Notes under the pieces: model-generated
Databases searched by the model: none
Seen by the model: only the letters and a program-made list of their open reading frames with translations
What the model was told of the DNA's origin: nothing
From: Segatella maculosa DSM 19339 = JCM 15638
GTDB taxonomy: Bacteria > Bacteroidota > Bacteroidia > Bacteroidales > Bacteroidaceae
Length of the DNA stretch: 64,000 nt
NCBI RefSeq assembly: GCF_000382385.1
Contig: NZ_KB908319.1
Coordinates: forward strand, 411,143 to 475,142
Direction: 5' to 3'
Program-made: the position numbers and the translations under genes
Part shown: piece by piece, positions 37,994-46,632 of the stretch
Position numbering within the stretch: position 1 is the stretch's first letter
Layout: the number at the start of each line of letters is the position of its first letter

Positions 37994-40135
37994 ATGAAAA
38001 AAAACACACTGTTCTTATTGTTCTTCTTGTGCTCAACCATCGTGACAATGGCCGATAACAGTATGGCGGGCGTTCGCGGCCTCATCATGCGTCGCGTGCC
38101 GTGGTTGCAGGAAAAAGTCGTGTTGGAGCCTTTGCCGGCTGCCGATAAGACCGAGCTATTCACGCTTTCTACCCGTGATAGCAAGTTGGTCATTCAGGCT
38201 TCGGGTGACAATGTGGCCTGCATGGCACTGAACTACTATCTTGAGAACTATTGTCATCGGTCAATGTCGCACATGGGCGACAACCTTAAACCCGTTCAAA
38301 GCCTGCCGGAAATCAAGGAACCACTGACCAAACACATCGAATTACCGCTGCGCTATGCACTCAATTACTGCACGTTTAACTACACAATGTCGTTCTATCA
38401 GTGGCAAGATTGGGAGCACGAACTCGACTGGATGGCCTTGCACGGCGTCAACTTGATGCTGATGCCCCTCGGAATGGAGAAGGTTTGGCAAAACACATTG
38501 CGCAAGTTTGGCTGCACAGACGCACAGATTCGCAACTTCATTCCGGGCCCCGGCTACACAGCTTGGTGGCTCATGGGCAACCTCGAAGGCTGGGGTGGGC
38601 CCGTTTCACAGGACTTTATCGACGCTCAGTCACGGCTTGGGCGACGCATTCTCGACCGTATGGCGACACTGGGTATACAACCTGTGCTCCAAGGATTTTA
38701 TGGAATGGTGTCAAGAAGCATTCGCGATCGCTATCCGAATGCCGTGATGCCGCAAGGAATGTGGGGCTTTTTTGAGCGTCCCGACATTCTCAAACCCACC
38801 GAAAAGCTATTTGATGAGATGGCCGACACATACTATCGGGAAATCAAAAAGCACTATGGAACGGGCTTTCATTACTTTGGTGGCGACCTGTTTCACGAGG
38901 GCGGACAGACCGGAACGCTCAATGTGGCCGACTGCGGGCTGGCAGTTCAGAAGGCCATGCAGCGCAACTTCCCCAGCAGTACGTGGGTGTTGCAGGGCTG
39001 GAGTGGCAATCCCAACCCCCTATTATTGACCAAACTCGATCGCAAAAAGGTGTTGGTTGTCGACTTATTTGGCGAGAATGACGAGGCTTGGAACCGTACA
39101 AAAGCCTATCAAGGTACGCCATTTCTCTGGTGCATCGTGTCCAATTTCGGTGAGCAGTGCGGCATGTATGGCAAGCTGCAGCGTATTGCTTTGCAGATAG
39201 ACAAGGTGCGAAAGGGTGATTATAAGGCCTATCTCAAAGGCGTGGGTATCATGCCCGAGGGCATCAACAACAATCCTGTGGTCTACGATATGGTACTTCA
39301 TGCACCGCTGACCGACCGGAAAATCAATGTCGAAGCGTGGCTCAAGTCGTATATCACCTATCGTTATGGCTCTTATAATGCCGACATCTATGCCGCTTGG
39401 CTCATCTTTTTGCAGACCATTTACGCCAGTGTTCCCGAGAAATATGGGCTTCCCGAGAGTGTATTCTGTGCCCGTCCGGGCGTCAAAGTGACGCAAACTT
39501 CTTCGTGGGGAGTCAGGGCCCGATACTACGATATGGACTTTTTCAAAGAGGGTGTAAGGCTTTTCTTGAAAGCAAAGACCAGTTTTGAAGACTCCGAAAC
39601 CTATGCTTATGACATGTTCGACCTGCTGCGTCAGGTGCAATCAGACAAGGGAAATCGAGCCTACGACGACATGATTGCAGCCATTGATGCCAAGAATCCG
39701 GATCGGTTTGAGCAGACTTCCGACCGTTTTCTTCATGAGTTGCTGCGCCAAGATACGCTTCTGGCGCAAAGCAAAGGCTTCACCTTAGAGCGCTGGTTGG
39801 GGCAGGCAAGCCGCTTCGGAAAGACGGTTTACGACCGCGACCTCGCTTTGAAGAATGCCAAGATGCAGCTGACATTCTGGGGACCCGACTGGAATCCCAC
39901 TACAACCGTGCATGATTATGCGGCCAAGGAATGGGCCGGTATGCTTCGAACGCTCTATTATGAGGAGTGGAAAATGTTCGTCGAGGCTTGGAAAAAGCGT
40001 GTCCGTGGCACGGAAACCATTGAACCCGACTACTATGGTTACCAAATATCGTGGTGCAAAAAGCCTGTTGTTTATGACCCACCGCGGCTCGATCGGGCGC
40101 AAATGGAGGCACTGATAGCCGAAATTCTGCGATAG
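37994..40135 (+). CDS. GH89 alpha-N-acetylglucosaminidase
   Basis: 713 residues from MKKNTLFLLFFLCSTIVTMA; an ATG five codons earlier (37979) is less likely. A signal peptide is followed by a small N-terminal domain and the GH89 barrel starting near YALNYCTFNYTMSFYQWQDW. Both catalytic glutamates expected from human NAGLU and clostridial GH89 can be placed: E302 in GGDLFHEGG and E422 in GIMPEGINNNPVVYD. FIPGPGYTAWWLMGNLEGWG is a family hallmark. The enzyme removes terminal alpha-linked GlcNAc, as found on gastric mucin and heparan sulfate. It lies 32 bp after the GH10 gene and 89 bp before the GH109 gene. Confidence 0.93.
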   Translation: MKKNTLFLLFFLCSTIVTMADNSMAGVRGLIMRRVPWLQEKVVLEPLPAADKTELFTLSTRDSKLVIQASGDNVACMALNYYLENYCHRSMSHMGDNLKPVQSLPEIKEPLTKHIELPLRYALNYCTFNYTMSFYQWQDWEHELDWMALHGVNLMLMPLGMEKVWQNTLRKFGCTDAQIRNFIPGPGYTAWWLMGNLEGWGGPVSQDFIDAQSRLGRRILDRMATLGIQPVLQGFYGMVSRSIRDRYPNAVMPQGMWGFFERPDILKPTEKLFDEMADTYYREIKKHYGTGFHYFGGDLFHEGGQTGTLNVADCGLAVQKAMQRNFPSSTWVLQGWSGNPNPLLLTKLDRKKVLVVDLFGENDEAWNRTKAYQGTPFLWCIVSNFGEQCGMYGKLQRIALQIDKVRKGDYKAYLKGVGIMPEGINNNPVVYDMVLHAPLTDRKINVEAWLKSYITYRYGSYNADIYAAWLIFLQTIYASVPEKYGLPESVFCARPGVKVTQTSSWGVRARYYDMDFFKEGVRLFLKAKTSFEDSETYAYDMFDLLRQVQSDKGNRAYDDMIAAIDAKNPDRFEQTSDRFLHELLRQDTLLAQSKGFTLERWLGQASRFGKTVYDRDLALKNAKMQLTFWGPDWNPTTTVHDYAAKEWAGMLRTLYYEEWKMFVEAWKKRVRGTETIEPDYYGYQISWCKKPVVYDPPRLDRAQMEALIAEILR

Positions 40136-40224
40136 AATGAACCGCAAATGAAACTGATTTCGTACATTTGTACATGAAAGTTGAAGTCGCCATGAACGAT
40201 AAATTAAACTTAATTATAATTCTT

Positions 40225-41784
40225 ATGAAACAGAAGATGCCCTTTAAGAGAAACCATTTCTTGAAATTATTGCTGTGTGCGGCCCTGTTCTTGCCACAGT
40301 ATGTGTGTGCCCAATTCGATTGGCCTTACCATATAAAGGAAGGAATTGTAAAGACCAAGGTTCCCGAAAGGGTTGCAGGACAGCAGCATGTACTTAACCT
40401 GAAGTGCGAAAAACTGCCCGTTGTGCGGGTCGCTTTCATTGGTCTTGGCATGCGGGGACAGCTGAGTGTGGAGCGTTGGTTGCATCAGGAAGGCATTCAG
40501 ATAGTTGCCCTTTGCGACCATGAGCAGTCACGTGCCGACCAAGCCAACGAGAAATTGCGCAAGGCTGGCTTCCCTCCTGCGGCCGTTTATAGCGGAGCCG
40601 AGGGCTACAAAGAGGCATGCAAGCGCAATGATGTCGACTTGGTTTTCATCGCAACCGACTGGGATCATCACTTCCCGACGGCCCAATTCGCCATGAACAA
40701 CGGCAAACATGTGGCCATAGAAGTGCCTTCTGCGATGAACATGCGCGAGATTTGGGCACTCATCAACCTGTCGGAAACGACGCGAAAGCACTGCATGATG
40801 CTCGAGAACTGCTGTTATGACTTCTTCGAAATGAACACGCTCAGCATGGCACAAAAGGGACTTTTCGGCGAAATCGTCTATGCCATGGGGGCCTATCGCC
40901 ACGACCTGACACCCTATTGGGACGAATATTGGAAAGGAGGTGCACCCAAACTCGGTTGGCGATTGGATTATAACATGAAATATCGCGGTGATGTTTACCC
41001 CACACATGGGCTCGGACCCGTCGCACAGCTGCTTAATCTGCATCGTGGCGACCGCATGAAGACGCTCATTGCCATGGATACGAAGAGCTTTAATGGCCGG
41101 AAACTCGCGTCAAAAGGCCTTGGTCAAGACGTAAAAGACTTCCGTAATGGCGACCAAACGGCCACACTTATCCGCACAGAGAAGGGGAAAGTGCTTGAAA
41201 TCCACCATAACACCATGAACCCACAGCCCTATAATCGCATGTATCAGATAACGGGAACGGAAGGCTTTGCCAATAAATATCCGATTGAAGGTTATTGCCT
41301 GACGAAACCAGCCATGCAGCGCGCAGGGGTCAATCGCACGGGAAACTATGAAGAAGGTGAGGATTATATGTCGAAAACGGACATGGCGACGCTGATCAAT
41401 AAATATCGAAATCCGCTCATCACCAAGTACGAAAAGCGCGCAAAAGAGGTCGGCGGACATGGCGGAATGGACTATATCATGGACTCGCGGCTCATCTATT
41501 GCCTGCAACATGGGCTGCCGCTCGACATCGATGTCTATGACTTGGCAGAATGGTGTTGCCTTGCCGAGCTCGGAAGCATTGCCATGGACAATGGCAATCT
41601 GCCTGTAGAAGTGCCCGATTTCACGCGGGGTCATTGGAACGAAGTGCAAGGGTTCGGTTATGCTTTCGCCTCTCCCGAGGAAGAAAAAGCCCAAGATGAG
41701 GCCAATCATGCGTTCACCATGAAACTGAAAACCACCGCTGAGAAGCTCTGGAAGAAGTACGATAAGGCGCATGCAAAGCGGTGA
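40225..41784 (+). CDS. GH109-like Gfo/Idh/MocA-family protein (NAD-dependent glycosidase)
   Basis: 519 residues from MKQKMPFKRNHFLKLLLCAA, chosen because it gives a clean signal peptide ending near YVCAQ; the frame is open to 40168. The Rossmann motif GLGMRG lies near residue 76. Other landmarks are VALCDHEQ, ATDWDHHFP, AIEVPSAM, LENCCYDFFEM, and YRGDVYPTHGLGPV with Y258 and H261, which are catalytic or binding residues in GH109. The family retains tightly bound NAD and cleaves alpha-N-acetylgalactosaminides by a redox mechanism. It is longer than most GH109 proteins. It is the last gene of the locus, before a strong terminator. Confidence 0.85.
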   Translation: MKQKMPFKRNHFLKLLLCAALFLPQYVCAQFDWPYHIKEGIVKTKVPERVAGQQHVLNLKCEKLPVVRVAFIGLGMRGQLSVERWLHQEGIQIVALCDHEQSRADQANEKLRKAGFPPAAVYSGAEGYKEACKRNDVDLVFIATDWDHHFPTAQFAMNNGKHVAIEVPSAMNMREIWALINLSETTRKHCMMLENCCYDFFEMNTLSMAQKGLFGEIVYAMGAYRHDLTPYWDEYWKGGAPKLGWRLDYNMKYRGDVYPTHGLGPVAQLLNLHRGDRMKTLIAMDTKSFNGRKLASKGLGQDVKDFRNGDQTATLIRTEKGKVLEIHHNTMNPQPYNRMYQITGTEGFANKYPIEGYCLTKPAMQRAGVNRTGNYEEGEDYMSKTDMATLINKYRNPLITKYEKRAKEVGGHGGMDYIMDSRLIYCLQHGLPLDIDVYDLAEWCCLAELGSIAMDNGNLPVEVPDFTRGHWNEVQGFGYAFASPEEEKAQDEANHAFTMKLKTTAEKLWKKYDKAHAKR

Positions 41785-41834
41785 TATTCGCAAAGGATAT
41801 CCTTGTTTGACTTGCATTTGCCTGTAAATTCAAT

Positions 41835-41842
41835 TATCTTTG
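41835..41842 (+). promoter_or_regulatory. -7-like element (TATCTTTG) just before a terminator
   Basis: A perfect TAnnTTTG match, 5 bp upstream of the terminator stem. TTTG occurs at 41806 and 41817, neither at the normal 19-21 bp spacing. It may be chance, or may give a very short RNA. Confidence 0.3.
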
Positions 41843-41846
41843 TCGT

Positions 41847-41887
41847 GGGGAAAGTCTGCAAAGGCTTTCCCCTTTCTTCGTTTTTCC
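41847..41887 (+). terminator. Strong Rho-independent terminator closing the glycan locus
   Basis: A perfect 8-bp stem GGGGAAAG/CTTTCCCC (41847-41854 with 41865-41872), 10-nt loop, then TTTCTTCGTTTTTCC. It lies 63 bp after the GH109-like stop. Confidence 0.9.
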
Positions 41888-41967
41888 GCATTATAGCAAG
41901 CAAATCATAGCTTATTCGTATTCAAATGCCTCTCCCCTCTCTTTATCTTCCTGCGGGGATAACGTTT

Positions 41968-42055
41968 CAATCTCACCCATTTCACCGTGCAATCTCACCC
42001 ATATTAGCGCGCAATATGGCCCATATTGAACGGTAAAATGGCTAAGATTGCAACA
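41968..42055. repeat. Array A5: four 22-bp units
   Basis: Units start at 41968, 41990, 42012 and 42034. CAATCTCACCCATTTCACCG and CAATATGGCCCATATTGAAC are two of them. It is followed by AGTAATTGATTATCAATGG (about 42066-42084), the conserved piece that also lies beside arrays A6 and A7. Confidence 0.9.
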
Positions 42056-42141
42056 CAAGATGTAAGTAATTGATTATCAATGGAGCCAAATCTCCGTTCC
42101 ATTCGACTGCATGTAGGGACCTTGGCTTTGAACTTTGAGCA

Positions 42142-42526
42142 TTGAACATTGAACTTTAAGATTAGTCCTCTTGTTAAGATGATTTGCTGACAAGAGGCAT
42201 GTAGGGACGCACGGCTCGTGCGTCCGTTCCGTTTTTCAGTTGACAGTCGAGGAGTAGATGGGGTGAACAAAGTGATTGTTCATGCGTATGTAGGGACGCA
42301 CGGCCCGTGCGTCCGCTTCATCAACCATACGATTTGCTTTCAATTCCGTTGGGCGGACGCACGGGCCGTGCGTCCCTACATGCTTCAAAACATGCAGCTC
42401 GCCCACACTTGTCAACTTATTTACTCGTCAACTATGCTGGGCGGACGCACGAGCCGTACGTCCCTACATGCCTCTTGTCAGCAAATCATCTTAACAAGAG
42501 GACTAATCTTAAAGTTCAATGTTCAA
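42142..42526. repeat. 85-bp inverted repeat with nested REP palindromes
   Basis: The left arm 42142-42226 and the right arm 42442-42526 are inverted copies with, by eye, one mismatch in 85 bp. They start with a TTGAACATTGAACTTTAAG stretch and end in a REP palindrome. The 215-bp centre holds another inverted REP pair (42290-42316 and 42354-42380). The whole 385 bp is therefore a giant nested palindrome. No gene is inside. Confidence 0.9.
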
Positions 42527-42590
42527 AACTCAAACTTCAAAGTCAACAAATCCTAAAGTTCAAACTTCAAAGTTCAAACTTCAAAGAAAG

Positions 42591-42622
42591 TTTGTTTGGT
42601 TGTAAAGTTTTTCTTATATTTG
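42591..42622 (+). promoter_or_regulatory. Promoter of the ECF sigma factor gene (-33 TTTG, -7 TATATTTG)
   Basis: TTTG at 42591-42594 and TATATTTG at 42615-42622 are 20 bp apart, the normal spacing of the Bacteroidetes housekeeping promoter. The ATG at 42694 follows after a leader of about 65 nt. It is the best-formed promoter in the window. Confidence 0.75.
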
Positions 42623-42693
42623 GAACCTTGAATCTGATGATTGGCCCGTTTAGGCCACCACTTTTGAACGAACTTAAGCATTGAAAGCATCGC

Positions 42694-43278
42694 ATGAAGG
42701 ATACATCGACGGGAGAAGATTACTTGATTTGGCAGCTCAAACGCGATTCCCGATGGGCATTCGACAGGCTTTACCACATGTATGCACGCCGGCTTTTCGC
42801 CTTTGCGCTTGAATATTGCCACCAAAGGGAGACGGTGGAGGAAATCGTTGAAGACACTTTTGTCTGGCTATGGAACCACCGGCATGACATCAGGCAGGAG
42901 GAAACGCTGCTCAACCTCGTGTTCATCAGGGCGCGCCATCTGCTGATCAACGCCTATAGGGCAACGCTCAACAGTCCCCGTTTCGAGGATTATGTGGACT
43001 ATGCCAACCGCCTCGGCACCGCAGGACAAAGCACACTGATGGAGTATGACGACTTTCTTCGCGTGCTTCGACAGGGACTTGACCGACTTCCGCCTACGCA
43101 ACGGCGCGTCATCGAACTGGCGCGACTGGAGCAAAAGAGCATCAAAGAGATTGCAACACTGCTGGATTTCAAAGAGCAAACGGTGCGGAATCAACTGTCG
43201 CTCGGCCTGAAACAACTGATGGTTTTCGTCAGACGGTTGGGCTATGGCATGCTTCCTGCACTGCTGTTGATATTCTAA
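42694..43278 (+). CDS. ECF sigma factor
   Basis: 194 residues, two-domain sigma-70 family protein of extracytoplasmic-function type. Region 2 is at about residues 22-90 (FDRLYHMYARRLFAFALEYC, then EEIVEDTFVWLWNHR) and region 4 at about 118-180 (LDRLPPTQRRVIELARLEQK followed by the helix-turn-helix). The C-terminal end is unusually hydrophobic (MLPALLLIF). With the FecR-like protein 46 bp downstream it forms a regulator pair of the FecI/FecR type. Confidence 0.92.
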   Translation: MKDTSTGEDYLIWQLKRDSRWAFDRLYHMYARRLFAFALEYCHQRETVEEIVEDTFVWLWNHRHDIRQEETLLNLVFIRARHLLINAYRATLNSPRFEDYVDYANRLGTAGQSTLMEYDDFLRVLRQGLDRLPPTQRRVIELARLEQKSIKEIATLLDFKEQTVRNQLSLGLKQLMVFVRRLGYGMLPALLLIF

Positions 43279-43324
43279 TAATTCATAAAATAGCAGTATA
43301 TTTTCGTTTTTTCCGTGTCTTTTC

Positions 43325-44335
43325 ATGCATAGCGCACATGAGGTTATGAACCATATCGAACAGAAATACAGACAAACAAGGCTGACAAAGGAAGAGTTGC
43401 AGCGCCTTCGAGCGCACGTGAACGACGCTTCTGACGAAACAATAGCAGCCGGAATGCAGGCCCATTGGCAGGAAGATATTGATGTGTCGGGCGTTCCCGA
43501 AGAGGCAATAGCGGCCATTCGGCAAAGGTTGGACGCACAAATCGGGAGCCCGTTCGGGCTTCGCCACCGCGCATGGACGCTTATCCAGCGTGTCGCAGTG
43601 GTGTTGCTTCCCATCTGTCTGGGGGCATTAGGCTATGTGATTTACCAGCAACAGACGCCCTCAGACGGTCTTTTAACCATTCTGACCCACCAAGGCGAGC
43701 AGGTGAGCGTGGTCTTTCCTGACAGCACGCAGGCCCGAATGAACCAGCGTTCTGTGCTGTCTTATCGGGCACAGGCATTCATGAAGCAACGTGAGATAGC
43801 TTTTCAGGGCGAGGGTTTCTTCGATGTGCGCCACGATAGCACCCATCCTTTCGTGATTCATACGTCGGGTATGCGCGTGAAAGTGGTGGGAACGAAATTC
43901 AATCTCAGCAGTTATCCCGACTCACCGACAGCGACACTCTGCCTGTTTGAAGGCTCCGTGTGGCTTCATTCGGACAAAACGAAGGAGAACATTCACCTGA
44001 AACCCAATCAAAAATGCACGCTTGACAAGGCCACGGGCCGCATCAAAGTGGTGCCGTTTAGCGAAGATACCGCCTATTACACGGCTTGGCAGCGTCACGA
44101 AATCGTGTTCCGAAGCACGCCGTTGACGCAGGTTGTGGAGGAAATCGGCCGTGTCTACGGGGAGAATATCCGCTTGCAGAACATCAATGGGGCCGACCGT
44201 TTCACGGGAACATTGCCCTCATCGAACCTCAATCAATGCCTCGTCATTCTGTCCAAGCTCTACGATTGCAAGGTGAGGCGCACCGATCGGGCCATCGTTC
44301 TGGCAAAGGAAGCGAACGGAAAGCCGTCACAATAG
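43325..44335 (+). CDS. FecR-family anti-sigma factor
   Basis: 336 residues; the Met at 43346 (MNHIEQKYRQTRLTKEELQR) is an equally good start. The cytoplasmic part covers residues 1-85, one membrane helix about 86-107 (LIQRVAVVLLPICLGALGYV), the FecR domain about 118-225 (GEGFFDVRHD and VKVVGTKFNLSSY), and a DUF4974/STN-like end about 258-330 (FRSTPLTQVVEEIGRVYGEN). It holds the sigma factor until a receptor STN domain signals through the periplasm. Confidence 0.92.
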   Translation: MHSAHEVMNHIEQKYRQTRLTKEELQRLRAHVNDASDETIAAGMQAHWQEDIDVSGVPEEAIAAIRQRLDAQIGSPFGLRHRAWTLIQRVAVVLLPICLGALGYVIYQQQTPSDGLLTILTHQGEQVSVVFPDSTQARMNQRSVLSYRAQAFMKQREIAFQGEGFFDVRHDSTHPFVIHTSGMRVKVVGTKFNLSSYPDSPTATLCLFEGSVWLHSDKTKENIHLKPNQKCTLDKATGRIKVVPFSEDTAYYTAWQRHEIVFRSTPLTQVVEEIGRVYGENIRLQNINGADRFTGTLPSSNLNQCLVILSKLYDCKVRRTDRAIVLAKEANGKPSQ

Positions 44336-44434
44336 ATCGGAACAAGACTGCAATGGGACCGAGAGAATAAGTTTTTTAACACTTAAAATATTCCATTCAT
44401 CAACGATGATGCGCTGTACTTCGGTTATTTTTTG

Positions 44435-44442
44435 TAATTTTG
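44435..44442 (+). promoter_or_regulatory. -7 promoter element (TAATTTTG) of typA
   Basis: Perfect TAnnTTTG match, 36 bp before the typA ATG. No -33 at the right distance. Confidence 0.6.
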
Positions 44443-44477
44443 CAGCGATTTAATATAGCTTATTTTAAGGTAAACAA

Positions 44478-46280
44478 ATGCAAGATATCAGAAACATTGC
44501 AGTAATTGCGCACGTAGACCACGGCAAAACGACGCTGGTTGACAAGATGATGCTCGCCGGAAAGCTCTTCCGTGAGGGACAGGATAACAGCGGTGAGGTG
44601 CTCGATTCCAATGATTTGGAGCGCGAACGTGGGATAACCATTCTTTCAAAAAACGTGTCTATCAATTGGAAAGGCACTAAGATTAACATATTAGATACAC
44701 CGGGTCACTCGGATTTCGGGGGCGAAGTGGAGCGCGTTCTCAACATGGCTGACGGCTGTTTGCTGCTGGTCGATGCCTTTGAAGGGCCGATGCCGCAGAC
44801 GCGTTTCGTGCTTCAAAAGGCCTTACAGTTAGGCTTAAAGCCGATGGTTGTGGTGAACAAAGTCGACAAACCCAACTGCCGGCCCGAAGAAGTCTACGAA
44901 ATGGTGTTCGATTTAATGTGCGATTTGAACGCAACCGAGGAGCAATTGGATTTCCAAGTGGTCTATGGTTCGGCCAAAAATGGCTGGATGGCGGCCGATT
45001 GGAAAGCCCAAACTGACAACATAGATTACCTGCTTGACAAGATTGTTGAGGTCATTCCGGCCCCCAAACAGCTTGAGGGAACGCCGCAGATGCTGATTAC
45101 TTCGCTCGATTACTCCAGCTATACGGGACGCATTGCCGTTGGACGTGTGCATCGAGGTGCGCTGAAAAGCGGACAGAATATCACCATCTGCCATCGCGAC
45201 GGCAGCATGGAAAAGACCAAAATCAAGGAACTTCGCACCTTCGAAGGCATGGGAAGCAAACCTGCCGACACCGTTGAAAGCGGCGATATCTGCGCAGTCG
45301 TGGGGCTTGAAAAGTTTGAAATAGGCGACACTATCGCTGATTTTGAGAACCCGGAAGCCCTCCCTCCGATTGCAGTTGACGAGCCAACGATGAGCATGCT
45401 CTTTACAATTAACGACTCACCTTTCTTTGGTCGCGAGGGAAAATTCTGCACTTCGCGTCACATCAACGACCGTTTGAACAAGGAACTTGAAAAGAACTTG
45501 GCCCTCAGGGTGCGCCCTTTTGAGGACTCAACCGATAAATGGATCGTCAGTGGACGAGGGGTTTTGCACCTCTCGGTGCTTGTTGAAACGATGCGACGTG
45601 AGGGATATGAGCTGCAAGTTGGGCAGCCTCAGGTGATTTATAAAGAGATAGAGGGCGTGAAATGTGAGCCGATTGAGGAGCTGACCATCAATGTTCCGCA
45701 GGACTATTCCAGCAAGATGGTCGACATGGTGACGCGCCGTAAGGGTGAATTAACGGGCATGGACACCGAAGGAGACCGTGTGAATATCACCTTTGAAATA
45801 CCATCTCGTGGCATCATCGGGCTGAGAACGAATGTCTTGACAGCCTCTCAAGGCGAGGCAATCATGGCCCATCGCTACAAAGACTACCAGCCCTTTAAAG
45901 GCGAAATCACCCGTCGTACCAACGGATCGCTGATAGTTATGGAGACAGGAACAGCCTATGCGTACTCCATTGACAAGCTCCAAGACCGCGGAAAGTTCTT
46001 CATCGACCCGGGAGAAGAGGTCTATGCAGGACAGGTTGTGGGCGAACATGTGCACGACAATGACCTCGTTATCAACGTCACCAAGGCCAAACAGCTCACC
46101 AATGTGCGTGCCAGTGGCTCGGACGAAAAGGCACGTGTGATCCCAAAGACCGTGATGAGCCTCGAGGAATGCCTTGAGTATATCAAGGAAGATGAGTATG
46201 TTGAGGTGACACCGAAGAGCATGCGAATGCGCAAAATACTGCTCGATCACTTGGAACGTAAGCGTGCCAACAAGGAATAA
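44478..46280 (+). CDS. typA: Translational GTPase TypA/BipA
   Basis: 600 residues, usual length. The G motifs are AHVDHGKTT (residues 11-19), [11 protein letters not shown] (switch I), [16 protein letters not shown] and NKVDKP. Domains II, III and V and the BipA-specific C-terminal domain follow ([20 protein letters not shown], then [20 protein letters not shown]). It binds the ribosome like EF-G and helps large-subunit assembly and growth under stress. A small membrane-protein gene follows 20 bp later. Confidence 0.97.
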   Translation: MQDIRNIAVIAHVDHGKTTLVDKMMLAGKLFREGQDNSGEVLDSNDLERERGITILSKNVSINWKGTKINILDTPGHSDFGGEVERVLNMADGCLLLVDAFEGPMPQTRFVLQKALQLGLKPMVVVNKVDKPNCRPEEVYEMVFDLMCDLNATEEQLDFQVVYGSAKNGWMAADWKAQTDNIDYLLDKIVEVIPAPKQLEGTPQMLITSLDYSSYTGRIAVGRVHRGALKSGQNITICHRDGSMEKTKIKELRTFEGMGSKPADTVESGDICAVVGLEKFEIGDTIADFENPEALPPIAVDEPTMSMLFTINDSPFFGREGKFCTSRHINDRLNKELEKNLALRVRPFEDSTDKWIVSGRGVLHLSVLVETMRREGYELQVGQPQVIYKEIEGVKCEPIEELTINVPQDYSSKMVDMVTRRKGELTGMDTEGDRVNITFEIPSRGIIGLRTNVLTASQGEAIMAHRYKDYQPFKGEITRRTNGSLIVMETGTAYAYSIDKLQDRGKFFIDPGEEVYAGQVVGEHVHDNDLVINVTKAKQLTNVRASGSDEKARVIPKTVMSLEECLEYIKEDEYVEVTPKSMRMRKILLDHLERKRANKE

Positions 46281-46300
46281 ACCATTAAATCATAAGCATT

Positions 46301-46519
46301 ATGACCGGATTATACATTTTCATTGCATTGATTGCAATTGCCCTTTTGGGCTGGGCTGTTGCCGAACTGAAGAACCGTTGCATCACTTTTGAGCACTCCG
46401 AGGCAGAGAAAGAAGAGGCCGAGCTGCTCTATAACGAGCAAAAAGAGCGAGAATTCAGGGAACAAAACCTCAAAGACCTCTTGGAACACAACAGCACCAA
46501 GGGCTATAAAGCCATCTGA
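46301..46519 (+). CDS. Small membrane-anchored coiled-coil protein
   Basis: 72 residues. One N-terminal membrane helix (YIFIALIAIALLGWAVAEL, residues 5-23) is followed by a highly charged helical part with AEKEEAELLYNEQKEREFRE. No family was recognised. It lies 20 bp after typA, and the hairpin at 46583-46623 lies downstream, so the two may share a transcript. Confidence 0.65.
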   Translation: MTGLYIFIALIAIALLGWAVAELKNRCITFEHSEAEKEEAELLYNEQKEREFREQNLKDLLEHNSTKGYKAI

Positions 46520-46582
46520 AAAGGCCGAACTTGTGTGCAAAGCGCATTTATCTTGCTGAGCATGCACAATAATTTCCACTTG

Positions 46583-46632
46583 AAAGCGTTTCATAATTAA
46601 ATCGTATGCTTATGAAACGCTTTTTCTTTTTG
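46583..46632 (+). promoter_or_regulatory. 14-bp perfect hairpin with T-rich tail spanning the next gene's start codon
   Basis: AAAGCGTTTCATAA (46583-46596) and TTATGAAACGCTTT (46610-46623) are perfect complements with a 13-nt loop. The T-rich TTTCTTTTTGCC follows. Structurally this is a Rho-independent terminator for the typA unit, but the ATG at 46612 lies in the 3' arm and the alternative ATG at 46606 in the loop. It could act as terminator, attenuator or translation switch. Confidence 0.75.

Noticed and set aside
42004..42684. Short frames in both directions at 42.0-42.7 kb with similar peptides
   Set aside because: The similarity comes from the inverted repeat and REP copies; the peptides have no coding character.
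43278..43868. A 248-codon minus-strand frame (42868-43614) opposite the sigma factor
   Set aside because: It is antisense to the sigma factor and FecR genes, which have clear domains; coordinates here indicate the overlap only.
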